A DNA stretch of 64,000 nt, from NCBI RefSeq assembly GCF_022664535.1, contig NZ_JAKUJY010000005.1, positions 124,001-188,000 on the forward strand. Direction: 5' to 3'. The DNA comes from Sphingobium trunci. Its GTDB lineage: Bacteria; Pseudomonadota; Alphaproteobacteria; Sphingomonadales; Sphingomonadaceae. Position numbers and translations under genes: made by a program. Shown here one piece after another: positions 1-8,528 of this stretch (position 1 is its first letter; the number at the start of each line of letters is the position of its first letter). A model generated the notes under the pieces. It was not told the origin of the DNA. It was given only the letters and a program-made list of their open reading frames with translations, and did no database searches.

Positions 1-1
1 T

Positions 2-1369
2 TATGTACCGCATGCGGTGCTGCTGCTCGGCCTGCTGGATTTCCTGCTGCTGCTGGGCGCGGCGGAGGGCGGCTGGATTCTGCGCGCGCATCAGATCGGC
101 ATGGATGTCGACCAGGTCATGAACCGGCTTGGCCCGCTGCTCAGTTTCGGCATCGCGATCCAGACCGCCATGATTGCCGTGGGCGTTTACGGTACCGAAG
201 CGCTGCAGTCGATCCGCTATGCGCTGGCGCGCCTGCTGGTGGCGATTTCGCTGGGCGTCCTGTTCCTGTCGGTCATGCATTTCGCCTTGCCGGACCTGAC
301 GCTCTGGCGCTCCAACTCGCTGTACGCCATGGGGCTTGCCATCGCCCTGCTGCTCACGATCCGCCTGCTGCTGGGTTCTATGCTGGGCGGCGAAGTCTTC
401 AAGCGGCGGCTGGTGGTGCTGGGCGCGGGCAACCGGGCCAACCGCATCCGTGAGATAGAGGCGCGCAAGGGGTCCGGCTTTCTCGTGGTCGGCTATATCG
501 CCATGAACGACGGCGCGCAGGTCATTCCAGAAGCCATCAATCGCAGCGCCATCTACAATCTCGCCGATTTCGTGGTGCGGCTGGGCGCGAGCGAGGTGGT
601 GCTGGCGCTGGAGGAGCGGCGCAACGCACTGCCCCTGTCGGACCTGCTGCGCATCAAGACGACAGGCGTCCATGTGAACGAAATCTCGACCTTCCTGGAG
701 CGTGAGACGGGCCGGGTCGACCTCGACAGCGTCAATCCGAGCTGGCTCATCTTTTCCGACGGCTTTTCCGCCGGCCGCCGCCTTTCCACCATCGCCAAGC
801 GGCTGTTCGACATCATCGCCAGCTCGATCCTGCTGCTGCTGACCGGCCCGGTCATCCTGCTCGCCGCGCTGCTGGTGAAGCTCGACAGCAAGGGCCCGGC
901 TTTCTACCGCCAGCAGCGCGTCGGCCTGTTCGGCGAGGAATTCTGGATCGTGAAGCTGCGCACCATGCGGCAGGATGCCGAAGTCGCGGGGCAGGCGGTC
1001 TGGGCGGAAAAGGACGATCCGCGCATCACGCGCCTGGGCTATTGGCTGCGCAAGCTGCGCGTCGACGAACTGCCCCAGACCTGGACGGTGCTGAAGGGGG
1101 AGATGAGCTTCGTCGGCCCGCGCCCCGAACGCCGCCAGTTCGTCGAGGATCTGGAACAGCATCTGCGCTATTATGCCGAACGCCATATGGTGAAGCCCGG
1201 CATCACCGGCTGGGCGCAGATCAACTATCCCTATGGCGCGTCGATCGAGGATGCCCGGCACAAGCTGGAATATGACCTCTATTATGCGAAGAATTACACG
1301 CCCTTCCTGGATCTGCTGATCCTCCTCCAGACGCTTCGGGTCATTCTCTGGCCCGAAGGCGCGCGTTGA
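2..1369 (+). CDS. Polyprenyl-phosphate sugar transferase, EPS/PEP-CTERM type (5' end outside window)
   Basis: Starts exopolysaccharide repeat-unit assembly by moving a sugar-phosphate from a nucleotide sugar to undecaprenyl phosphate at the inner membrane. The frame is open to the window edge and reads Tyr-Val-Pro-His before the first internal GTG at 17, as at the N-terminus of the PEP-CTERM-associated EpsB-like family, so only a few codons are missing. N-terminal membrane helices lead to a Rossmann-like middle (VVLGAGNRA). The C-terminal bacterial sugar transferase domain has the KRLFDIIAS helix, KLRTM, DELPQTW and VGPRPE motifs. It lies 10 bp before prsK. The EPS role rests on family and context; the sugar is unknown. 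Confidence 0.88.
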   Translation, partial: YVPHAVLLLGLLDFLLLLGAAEGGWILRAHQIGMDVDQVMNRLGPLLSFGIAIQTAMIAVGVYGTEALQSIRYALARLLVAISLGVLFLSVMHFALPDLTLWRSNSLYAMGLAIALLLTIRLLLGSMLGGEVFKRRLVVLGAGNRANRIREIEARKGSGFLVVGYIAMNDGAQVIPEAINRSAIYNLADFVVRLGASEVVLALEERRNALPLSDLLRIKTTGVHVNEISTFLERETGRVDLDSVNPSWLIFSDGFSAGRRLSTIAKRLFDIIASSILLLLTGPVILLAALLVKLDSKGPAFYRQQRVGLFGEEFWIVKLRTMRQDAEVAGQAVWAEKDDPRITRLGYWLRKLRVDELPQTWTVLKGEMSFVGPRPERRQFVEDLEQHLRYYAERHMVKPGITGWAQINYPYGASIEDARHKLEYDLYYAKNYTPFLDLLILLQTLRVILWPEGAR

Positions 1370-1379
1370 GCGGCGGGCG

Positions 1380-3464
1380 ATGAACGCAGCGCTGCAATTT
1401 GTCGGCGATTGGGGCCATGCGCTGGCGGCGATCCTGTTCGCGGCGCTTGGCATCTTCATCCTGCGCCGCCGGGATGAGGCGCCGGAACAGCGCCTGCTCG
1501 CCGCCGCTCTGCTGCTGACCTCCTGCTGGTCGCTCTACGTGTCCTTCGGCGGCGTCGGACAGTCGCTGACCGGCATTGGCGAGAATATCCGCAACGCCGC
1601 CTGGCTGCTGCTGCTGTTCGTCATGCTGCGGCGGGGGCCGGGCGCCCGAGCGGGATCGATGGTCGCGATCGGCTCGGTCTATGCCGCGGTTGCGGGGCTG
1701 ATCCTGCTCCAGACCTTCACCGACCTCATCTGGCGGCAGTTGCCGGTCATGAGCGAGATGCACCGCTCGCTGGTCCATGTCTCGCTGATCCTGCACATGA
1801 TGACCGCGATCGGCGGGCTGATGCTGGTCCATCATCTCTATATCGGCTGGCCGGCGCGGGAACGGGGCAAGGTGGCGCTGCTGCTGGGCGCGCTGGCGGC
1901 GATGTGGACCTATGATCTCAACCTCTATGCGATCGGCTATTTCGCCCTCGATCGCGCTCACATACTCTATGCCCTGCGCGGGCCGATGATCGCGCTGCTG
2001 GCGCCGGTGATCGGTGCGGGAATGCGCAACGACATGGCGGGGCGGCTGCAATTGTCGCGTGCCCTGACATTCCAGTCGCTCTCGCTGGCGGCGGCCGCGC
2101 TCTATGTGGTGGTGCTGGCGGCCGGGTCCGTGCTGCTGGAACTGGTGGCTGGGCCTTATGCCCGGCTGATCGAGATCGGCTGCGTCTTCTTCATGGCGGT
2201 AAGCGCGCTGGTGCTGCTGCCTTCGCCCCGGCTGCGGGCCTTCTGGAAGGTGCAGGTCGCCAAGCATTTCTTCCAGCATCGCTATGATTACCGGACCGAA
2301 TGGATGCGCTTTGGCGACACGATCGGACAGGCCTGGGGCAATCGGGGCGACAATGCCCTGCCGCTGGGCGAGCGGGTGGCCAAGGCCGTGGCCGACATCA
2401 CCGATTCGCCCGCCGCGATCCTGCTGCTGCGCACGGAGGATGGGGCGCTTGCGTTCGAAACCCATTGGAACTGGAGCGGGGAACTGCCCGTGGGCGCCGT
2501 CATTCCCGCGCCGCTGGCGGCGCTCATCGAACAGAGCGGCTGGATCATCGATATCGACCGGCCGCCCAGCGGCGCCGGAGAAATCACCGCGCCCGGCTGG
2601 ATGAGCGTCGACCGGCGCGCCTGGTCGCTGGTGCCGCTGATCCACTTCGGCCGCCTGATCGGCACCATCCTGCTCGCCCGCCCGCCGATCGACCGGCGGC
2701 TCGACTGGGAGGATTTCGACATGCTGCGCGCCGCCGGACGGCAGGCCGCCAGCTATCTGAGCGAAGCGCAGGGACAGCAGGCGCTGGACGATGCCCAGCG
2801 TTTCGAGGAATTCAACCGCCGCTTCGCCTTCATCATCCATGACGTGAAGAATCTGGTCAGCCAGCTTTCCCTGCTCGCCCGCAATGCGGAACGCCATGCC
2901 GACAATCCCGATTTCCGCGCCGACATGGTGCTGACGCTCAAGGAGTCGGTCGGCAAGATGAACGACATGCTCGCCCGTCTTTCCCAGCACAACAAGGGCC
3001 GGGCGGAAGAGCCGCGCCCCATGGCCCTGCGCGACGTGGCGGAACAGGTCGTGCGCACCCGCGCGCGCCAGCATGCCATTCGCCTCACCGGCGACGCGCC
3101 GCCCGCGCTGGCCGATCCGGCGCGGGTCGAGCAGATCATGATCCACCTGCTGCAGAACGCCATCGACGCCAGCGCGCCGGACAGCCCGGTGGACATCAGG
3201 CTGTCCGCCGATGAGGGCTGCGCACTGCTGGAGGTGATCGACCAGGGGCGAGGCATGACCGCCGAATTCATCCGCCGCGACCTGTTCAAGCCCTTTTCGT
3301 CCAGCAAGACCGGCGGCTTCGGCATCGGCGCGTTCGAGGCGCGGGCGCTGGCGCAGGCGATGGACGGACGGATCGAGGTGGAAAGCAAGCCGGGGGTGGG
3401 GAGCCGCTTCACGCTCCGCCTGCCGCTGGCGCAAGGGAATTTGAGCGAAGGGAAGGCCGCCTGA
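1380..3464 (+). CDS. prsK: PEP-CTERM system sensor histidine kinase PrsK
   Basis: Membrane-bound sensor kinase of the PrsK family, partner of PrsR in exosortase/PEP-CTERM systems. About 694 residues: a polytopic N-terminal half with some eight hydrophobic segments, a GAF-like middle section, then a kinase core. The phospho-acceptor is His487 in the H-box HDVKNLVSQL. The ATP-binding part shows an N-box (NAIDAS) and G-boxes around GRGMTAEF and GGFGIGAFEAR. The ATG is the first in frame after the transferase stop. The stop overlaps the prsR ATG by one base (TGATG), which indicates translational coupling. The sensed signal is unknown. Confidence 0.9.
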   Translation: MNAALQFVGDWGHALAAILFAALGIFILRRRDEAPEQRLLAAALLLTSCWSLYVSFGGVGQSLTGIGENIRNAAWLLLLFVMLRRGPGARAGSMVAIGSVYAAVAGLILLQTFTDLIWRQLPVMSEMHRSLVHVSLILHMMTAIGGLMLVHHLYIGWPARERGKVALLLGALAAMWTYDLNLYAIGYFALDRAHILYALRGPMIALLAPVIGAGMRNDMAGRLQLSRALTFQSLSLAAAALYVVVLAAGSVLLELVAGPYARLIEIGCVFFMAVSALVLLPSPRLRAFWKVQVAKHFFQHRYDYRTEWMRFGDTIGQAWGNRGDNALPLGERVAKAVADITDSPAAILLLRTEDGALAFETHWNWSGELPVGAVIPAPLAALIEQSGWIIDIDRPPSGAGEITAPGWMSVDRRAWSLVPLIHFGRLIGTILLARPPIDRRLDWEDFDMLRAAGRQAASYLSEAQGQQALDDAQRFEEFNRRFAFIIHDVKNLVSQLSLLARNAERHADNPDFRADMVLTLKESVGKMNDMLARLSQHNKGRAEEPRPMALRDVAEQVVRTRARQHAIRLTGDAPPALADPARVEQIMIHLLQNAIDASAPDSPVDIRLSADEGCALLEVIDQGRGMTAEFIRRDLFKPFSSSKTGGFGIGAFEARALAQAMDGRIEVESKPGVGSRFTLRLPLAQGNLSEGKAA

Positions 3465-4828
3465 TGAGCGACACGCGACCGAAACTGCTGATCGTCGAGG
3501 ATGATGCGGGACTCCAGCGGCAATTGCGCTGGGCCTATGAGGAATATCAGCTCTTCATCGCGGGCGATCGCGAGGAAGCGATCGAGATGCTGCGCGAGCA
3601 GGCGCCCGACGTGGTGACGCTGGACCTGGGCCTCCCGCCCGATCCGGACGGCACCAGCGAGGGTTTCGCCACGCTGGCGGAAATATTGCGGATCAAGCCG
3701 GATACGAAGGTCATCGTCGCCTCCGGCCATGGCGCGCGGGAAAGCGCACTCCACGCCATTTCGGGCGGCGCCTATGATTTCTACCAGAAGCCGGTCGACA
3801 TCGACGAACTGGGCCTGATCGTCCGCCGCGCCTTCCATGTCCATGCGCTGGAGAAGGAAAATGTGCGGCTCGCCGAAACCCCGCCGGAAGCCGGCCGGGT
3901 GCTGGGCCGCCTGATCACCGCCGCGCCCGAGATGATGAAGGTCGCCCGCACTATAGAGCGTGTCGCCGCGGCGGACGTCTCCGTGCTGCTGCTGGGCGCC
4001 AGCGGCACCGGCAAGGAATTGCTGGCGCAGGGCCTGCATGACGCCAGCCCGCGCCGGGAGGGGGCCTTCGTCGCGATCAACTGCGCGGCGATCCCGGAAA
4101 CGCTGCTGGAAGCGGAACTGTTCGGACATGAAAAGGGCGCCTTCACCGGCGCGATCAAGACCACCCCCGGCAAGATCGAACTGGCGCAGGGCGGCACGCT
4201 GTTCCTCGACGAAGTGGGCGACATCCCGCTCGCGCTGCAGGTGAAGCTGCTGCGCTTCCTCCAGGAACGGGTGATCGAACGGATCGGCGGGCGCCAGCCC
4301 ATAGCGGTCGACACGCGGATCGTCTGCGCCACCCATCAGGATCTGGAGGCGATGATCGCGGCGGGCACCTTCCGCGAAGACCTTTATTATCGCCTTGCCG
4401 AAATCGTCGTGCGCATCCCGGCGCTCAGGGACCGGCCCGGCGACCCCGCGCTGCTGGCGCGGCATTTCCTCAACCGCTTCGCCAAGGACATGAACCCGCA
4501 GGTCAAGGGCCTCGCGCCCGATGCGCTGGCGGCGCTCGACGCATGGGGCTGGCCCGGCAATGTGCGCGAACTGGAAAACCGGGTGAAGCGCGCCGTCATC
4601 ATGGCCGACGGCAAGCATGTCACCGCCGCCGATCTCGACCTGGACGGCGACCGTGCGGAGGGCGGCGATGTCGTGAACCTGAAGGCCGCGCGGGAAATGG
4701 CCGATCGCCGCGCCATCAGGCGGGCGATCGCGCGCACCGACGGCAATATCTCCGGCGCGGCGAAGATGCTCGGCATCAGCCGCCCGACGCTCTACGACCT
4801 GCTCAAACAATATCAGATGCAGGGATAG
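3464..4828 (+). CDS. prsR: PEP-CTERM sigma-54-dependent response regulator PrsR
   Basis: NtrC-like activator of 454 residues. The receiver domain has the probable phospho-Asp54 in TLDLGLPP. The central AAA+ domain shows Walker A GASGTGKE near residue 180 and GAFTGA near residue 226, the loop that contacts sigma-54. The C-terminus is a Fis-type helix-turn-helix (GNISGAAKMLGISRPTLYDL). It is coupled to prsK by a one-base overlap. In this family the targets are PEP-CTERM and EPS genes; a candidate target with a sigma-54 promoter lies at 63.1 kb. The family call is secure and the target is inferred. Confidence 0.92.
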   Translation: MSDTRPKLLIVEDDAGLQRQLRWAYEEYQLFIAGDREEAIEMLREQAPDVVTLDLGLPPDPDGTSEGFATLAEILRIKPDTKVIVASGHGARESALHAISGGAYDFYQKPVDIDELGLIVRRAFHVHALEKENVRLAETPPEAGRVLGRLITAAPEMMKVARTIERVAAADVSVLLLGASGTGKELLAQGLHDASPRREGAFVAINCAAIPETLLEAELFGHEKGAFTGAIKTTPGKIELAQGGTLFLDEVGDIPLALQVKLLRFLQERVIERIGGRQPIAVDTRIVCATHQDLEAMIAAGTFREDLYYRLAEIVVRIPALRDRPGDPALLARHFLNRFAKDMNPQVKGLAPDALAALDAWGWPGNVRELENRVKRAVIMADGKHVTAADLDLDGDRAEGGDVVNLKAAREMADRRAIRRAIARTDGNISGAAKMLGISRPTLYDLLKQYQMQG

Positions 4829-4855
4829 GGCCGGTCGCAGCCGATCCCGCACATT

Positions 4856-4877
4856 CCCCTCCCGCCTGCGGGAGGGG
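4856..4877. terminator. Hairpin between convergent prsR and regA
   Basis: CCCCTCCCGC and GCGGGAGGGG form a perfect ten-base inverted repeat with almost no loop, between the prsR stop and the regA stop. It can serve transcripts from both sides. No clear U-tract follows on either strand, so efficiency is uncertain. Hairpins of this composition are common between genes in sphingomonads. Confidence 0.5.
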
Positions 4878-4885
4878 AGAAGCAT

Positions 4886-5422
4886 TCACCCCACCTGCCG
4901 CTTCGCCAGCTTCCGCGCCAGCGTCCGCCGGTGCATTCCCAGCCGCCGCGCCGCTTCGGAAATGTTGAAGTCGCTGTCCTTCAGCACCTCATGGATATGC
5001 TCCCACTCCAGCGTCTTGATCGATGTCGGGCGCGGCGCCAGCGGCATGGAGGGGTCGCCCGCCGACCGGGCGAAGGCCGCCTCGATATCATCGCTGTTGG
5101 ACGGCTTGGCGAGATAGTTGGAGGCGCCCAGCTTGATCGCCTCCACCGCCGTCGCGATGCTGGCGAAGCCGGTCAGCACCACGATCACCATCGCCGGATC
5201 ATGCGCATGCAGCGTCTGCACGCACACCAGCCCCGATTCCGCCCCCAGCTTCAGGTCCACCACCGCAAAGCCCGGCCTGCTGCCCGCCAGCACCGTCTCC
5301 AGCGCCGCATGGCTGTCGGCCGTCAGCACCGTATAGCCGCGCCGCTCGAACGATCGCTTGAGCGTTTTCGCGAACGCCTCGTCATCCTCGACGATCACCA
5401 GCACGCGCTCTGCGACAGTCAC
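4886..5422 (-). CDS. regA: Redox response regulator, RegA/PrrA/ActR family
   Basis: Two-domain response regulator of 178 residues, the usual RegA length. The receiver has acidic residues Glu12-Asp13-Asp14, the probable phospho-Asp56 (VVDLKLG) and a conserved Lys in LAKPS. The C-terminal Fis-like helix-turn-helix reads NISEAARRLGMHRRTLARKL, close to the RegA/PrrA signature. I place the start at a GTG whose bases overlap the regB TGA (GTGA); the frame is open further upstream, but only antisense to conserved regB. It is the partner of RegB and probably acts on respiratory genes, including the adjacent oxidase. Confidence 0.9.
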   Translation of the reverse strand: MTVAERVLVIVEDDEAFAKTLKRSFERRGYTVLTADSHAALETVLAGSRPGFAVVDLKLGAESGLVCVQTLHAHDPAMVIVVLTGFASIATAVEAIKLGASNYLAKPSNSDDIEAAFARSAGDPSMPLAPRPTSIKTLEWEHIHEVLKDSDFNISEAARRLGMHRRTLARKLAKRQVG

Positions 5423-6741
5423 TCGACCTTCTCCTCTTCCAGCGCCACCGTGCCCAGCGGCAGGCGCAGCAGGATCAACGCGCCGCCATCCGCGCCGTTG
5501 CTCGCGCTCACGCTGCCGCCCAGCTTGCGCACGACATTGACCACCAGGAACAGGCCCAGCCCATGGCCTTCCTTGCCCTTGCTCGACCGGTATGGCTTGC
5601 CGAAATCCTCCAGCATGTCGCCGGTGAAGCCGCTGCCATTGTCGCGCACCGCGATGTTGAGCGACGTGCTGTCGCGCCCGACCAGCAGGTCGATATAGGT
5701 CGCGCCCGCCTCCCGCCCATTGTCGAGCAGATTGCCCACCGCCTGCCGGATCACCGGGTCGGCGACGATGCGGGGATAGTCGTGCGGCCCGAAATCGCAG
5801 CGCAGCGGCATGCCCGGATTGGCCCTGCGCCATTCCTTCGCAATGCCCTCGATGAAGTCGCGCACATTGGTGATTTCCGGCGCCTCGCCCCGTGCCTCGC
5901 CGGAGGACAGCAGGATGCCGGTGACGATCTCCTTGCAGCGCTGCACCGCCGCCTGCATCTCGCCCACTTCCTCGACCAGCGCAGGATGGCCGGTAATCTC
6001 CGGCATATGCTTCCAGTCGCCCAGCACCACGGCCAGCTGGGAAAGCGGGGTGCCCAGCTCATGCGCGGCGCCCGACGCCAGCAGCCCCATGCGCACGATA
6101 TGCTCCTCCTCCGCCGCCTGCTGCCGCAACCGTGCCAGATAGGCCTCGCGAAGCTGGAGGTTGCGCGTCACCGGCATCACGAACAGCACCAGCAGCACCG
6201 CGATCATGCTGAAGCAGATCCAGGTGCCGATGATGTGCAGGTCGAACAGATGGCCCTCCAGCGCCCCGCGCAGGTCCAGCGGCCGGTAATGCAGCGCCAG
6301 CAGTCCCGCGCACAGCGCCGACACGAAGACGATGCCCCAGATGCTCCACCGGTCGAGCAGCACCGCGCCCAGCGCCACCTGCACCAGATAGAGCGAGATG
6401 AAGGGGTTGGTCGCCCCCCCGCTCAGATAGAGCTGCGCCGTCAGCAGCAGCACGTCGAACAGCAGCGACAGGAACAGTTCGGCATGGGACACGTCGGTGC
6501 GGTTGCGCAGCGTGCCGAAGCTGAGGCCGTTCATGATGATGGCGATGCCCGCGACCAGCAGCATCGGCGCGATGGGCAGGTGAATGCCCATGCCGTAATG
6601 CACCGCCAGGATGGTGAGCACCTGCCCGGCAATGGCGATCCAGCGCAATTGCACCAGCAGCGCCAGATTCTTGCGCCCGGCGGCGTCGGCGGGCCACTGG
6701 CTGGGCTGCCAGAGGGTGCTGATCGACAGGGTCCGGCTCAT
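5419..6741 (-). CDS. regB: Quinone/redox sensor histidine kinase, RegB/PrrB/ActS family
   Basis: Membrane histidine kinase of 440 residues with about six transmembrane segments. The GGATNPF sequence at residues 108-114 matches the GGxxNPF ubiquinone-binding motif of RegB. The H-box AAHELGTPLSQL places the phospho-His at 227, and Cys269 (RCKEIVTGILLS) lies where the redox-active Cys of RegB is expected. Catalytic G-boxes (DNGSGF, GHGLGLFL) follow. The ATG at 6741 overlaps the SURF1 TGA as ATGA; an in-frame ATG six codons upstream is possible. It sits behind the ubiquinol oxidase genes, a fitting place for a kinase that reads quinone redox state. Confidence 0.92.
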   Translation of the reverse strand: MSRTLSISTLWQPSQWPADAAGRKNLALLVQLRWIAIAGQVLTILAVHYGMGIHLPIAPMLLVAGIAIIMNGLSFGTLRNRTDVSHAELFLSLLFDVLLLTAQLYLSGGATNPFISLYLVQVALGAVLLDRWSIWGIVFVSALCAGLLALHYRPLDLRGALEGHLFDLHIIGTWICFSMIAVLLVLFVMPVTRNLQLREAYLARLRQQAAEEEHIVRMGLLASGAAHELGTPLSQLAVVLGDWKHMPEITGHPALVEEVGEMQAAVQRCKEIVTGILLSSGEARGEAPEITNVRDFIEGIAKEWRRANPGMPLRCDFGPHDYPRIVADPVIRQAVGNLLDNGREAGATYIDLLVGRDSTSLNIAVRDNGSGFTGDMLEDFGKPYRSSKGKEGHGLGLFLVVNVVRKLGGSVSASNGADGGALILLRLPLGTVALEEEKVE

Positions 6742-7460
6742 GACCGGCGGCTTTTCCACTCATGGCGCATCACGAATATGTAGGCGCCCGCGACCATCGC
6801 CGCCAGCATGAACCATGTGACCGCATATTGCAGATGGTTGTTGGGGAAGGTCACGACCGTAAGGCCGCCCACCGGCAGGCCGTCCGGCGCGGAGGCATCG
6901 GCGTCGATGAAATAACCGGCGATCGGCCCCCTGATCCCGCGCGCGGCGCCGATCGCCGCCACATCGCGCGAGAACCAGCGGTTCGCCGCCGGATCGTTGG
7001 CACGCAGGAAACCGCCGCCCGGTTCGCTCAGGCGCAGCAGCCCGGCGACGCGCTGTTCGCCCTGCGGCCGCGCATAGCCGTCGCGCTTTTCCGGCGGCAC
7101 GAAGCCGCGATTGACCATCACGGTAAAGCCCCGGTCCGCGACCAGGGGCGTCAGCACCCAGAAACCGGCGCCGCGCACCGTCACCGCCTGCACCAGCACC
7201 GCCTTGTCATGCAGGAAACGGCCGGAAACATGCACGCGGCGATATTCGTCGGCGCGGCCGGCGGTGAAGGGGGCGGGGACGGGCAGGGCATGGATCCGCG
7301 CATCGACGCGGGCGATCAGGTCGCGCTTCCAACCGAGGCGCTGGACCTGCCAGGCGCCCAGCGCGCAGAATCCGGAGAAGAACAGGATCGCGATCAGCGT
7401 CAGGCCGATCAGAAAGGCCGGGGAGCGCCGATGACGCCCCCCGTCTTGCGCCGTTGTCAC
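6738..7460 (-). CDS. SURF1 family cytochrome oxidase biogenesis protein
   Basis: About 240 residues with one membrane helix near the N-terminus (FLIGLTLIAILFFSGFCALG), a periplasmic domain, and a second helix near the C-terminus (YAVTWFMLAAMVAGAYIFV): the SURF1/Shy1 layout. The family helps insert heme and assemble heme-copper oxidases. The start is taken as the GTG overlapping the cyoD stop (GTGA); a longer reading from 7538 would run inside cyoD. SURF1 genes often follow cyo/qox operons in alphaproteobacteria. Confidence 0.85.
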   Translation of the reverse strand: MTTAQDGGRHRRSPAFLIGLTLIAILFFSGFCALGAWQVQRLGWKRDLIARVDARIHALPVPAPFTAGRADEYRRVHVSGRFLHDKAVLVQAVTVRGAGFWVLTPLVADRGFTVMVNRGFVPPEKRDGYARPQGEQRVAGLLRLSEPGGGFLRANDPAANRWFSRDVAAIGAARGIRGPIAGYFIDADASAPDGLPVGGLTVVTFPNNHLQYAVTWFMLAAMVAGAYIFVMRHEWKSRRS

Positions 7461-7903
7461 GGCATCTCGCTCATCTGCTTCATGGCGGACATGTCCGCAT
7501 GGGGCATCATGTTGTTGTTGAGGTGGTACATGACCCACAGCGATCCCGACAGGACGATGACGACCAATACGATGGTCAGCATCATCGCCATGAACGACCA
7601 GCCGCCTTCGACGCGGGTGTTCATGTGCAGGAAATAGATCATGTGGACCACCACCTGCACGGCGGCGAAGCCCATGATGACCACGCCGGTCAGTTGCGGA
7701 TCGTGCAGCACGCCGCTCATCACCAGCCAGAAGGGGATGGCCGTCAGGATCACCGACAGGCCGAACCCGATCATGTAGCTGCCGAAGCTGCCGTGCGATC
7801 CTTCTTCATGATGGCCATGCGCATGATCGTCATGATGGCCATGCGCATGATCGTCATGATGCCCGTGTCCGTGGGCGTTGTGGCTATGGACAGCGTCGCT
7901 CAC
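7457..7903 (-). CDS. cyoD: Cytochrome o ubiquinol oxidase subunit IV with His-rich N-terminus
   Basis: Small three-helix subunit IV of the bo3-type quinol oxidase. Helices lie near YMIGFGLSVILTAIPFWLVM, the VVIMGFAAVQVVVHMIYFLHM segment and the MAMMLTIVLVVIVLSG segment. The GTG start overlaps the cyoC stop (GTGA). Unusually, the first 35 residues are dominated by His, Asp, Gly and Ala (GHHDDHAHGHHDDHAHGHHE), encoded by a tandem DNA repeat described separately. That head may bind metal. The remainder has normal family length. Confidence 0.9.
   Translation of the reverse strand: MSDAVHSHNAHGHGHHDDHAHGHHDDHAHGHHEEGSHGSFGSYMIGFGLSVILTAIPFWLVMSGVLHDPQLTGVVIMGFAAVQVVVHMIYFLHMNTRVEGGWSFMAMMLTIVLVVIVLSGSLWVMYHLNNNMMPHADMSAMKQMSEMP
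7802..7870 (-). repeat. Tandem repeat encoding the CyoD His-rich head
   Basis: Two near-identical 24-base units beginning catgatggccatgcg (plus strand) are followed by a third partial unit. They encode His-Gly-His-His-Asp-Asp-His-Ala on the minus strand. The unit is a multiple of three, so gain or loss of a copy would keep the cyoD frame. Length variation between strains is plausible. Confidence 0.85.
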
Positions 7904-8523
7904 CGCAGGACTCCCATCAGATAGACAAAGGTGAAGACGCCGATCCAGATGACGTCCAGGAAGTGCCAGAACATCGACAGGCACATCAGGCGGCGCTTGT
8001 TGGCGGGGATCAGCCCTTTTTTCGCGACCTGCACCATCAGCGTGACCAGCCAGATCGAACCGAAGGTGACGTGCAGCCCGTGGGTGCCGACCAGCGTGAA
8101 GAAGGAGGACAGGAAGGCCGAACGCCACGGACCCGCGCCCTCGAGGATGAGGTGGTGGAATTCGTAGAGTTCGATGAACAGGAACGCGCCGCCGAACAGC
8201 AGGGTGACGAACAGCCAGCCCTGGGTGGCGCTGGTCCGGTTCTTCTCCATCGCCAGCATGGCGAAGCCATAGGTGATCGAGGAGAAGAGCAGCATCGCGG
8301 TGTTGAGCGCGACCAGCGGCAGGTCGAACAGGTCCTTGGGCCCCGGCCCGCCGGCATAGCTGCCGCCGAGCACCGCATAGGTGGCGAACAGGATGGCGAA
8401 GATGAGACAGTCGCTCATCAGATACATCCAGAAGCCCAGATTGGTGCTGTGGCCTTCGTGGAGGTGTGGTTCCTCGGGCAGATGATAGGCCCGGGGTTCC
8501 ATGGTTGCAGTGGTGCTGCTCAT
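7900..8523 (-). CDS. cyoC: Cytochrome o ubiquinol oxidase subunit III
   Basis: 207 residues with five membrane helices, matching CyoC/CoxC subunit III. Conserved segments include NLGFWMYLMSDCLIFAILFA at the N-terminus, FLFIELYEFHHL, LVGTHGLHVTFGSIWL and the terminal MFWHFLDVIWIGVFTFVYL helix. The ATG at 8523 is five bases after the cyoB stop, and the cyoC stop overlaps the cyoD GTG, so the order is tightly coupled. Confidence 0.93.
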   Translation of the reverse strand: MSSTTATMEPRAYHLPEEPHLHEGHSTNLGFWMYLMSDCLIFAILFATYAVLGGSYAGGPGPKDLFDLPLVALNTAMLLFSSITYGFAMLAMEKNRTSATQGWLFVTLLFGGAFLFIELYEFHHLILEGAGPWRSAFLSSFFTLVGTHGLHVTFGSIWLVTLMVQVAKKGLIPANKRRLMCLSMFWHFLDVIWIGVFTFVYLMGVLR

Positions 8524-8528
8524 AGGGG

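Noticed and set aside
1341..4885. Very long open frames on the minus strand opposite prsK and prsR
   Set aside because: They are antisense shadows in high-GC DNA, rich in Arg, Gln and His with no domain pattern, while the plus strand has complete motifs.
4886..5833. A longer 315-codon version of the RegA-type regulator
   Set aside because: The extra N-terminal part is antisense-frame sequence over regB; the GTG overlapping the regB stop gives the normal family length.
7802..7870. Tandem repeat as a possible CRISPR array
   Set aside because: Units are contiguous with no spacers and lie inside the cyoD reading frame.
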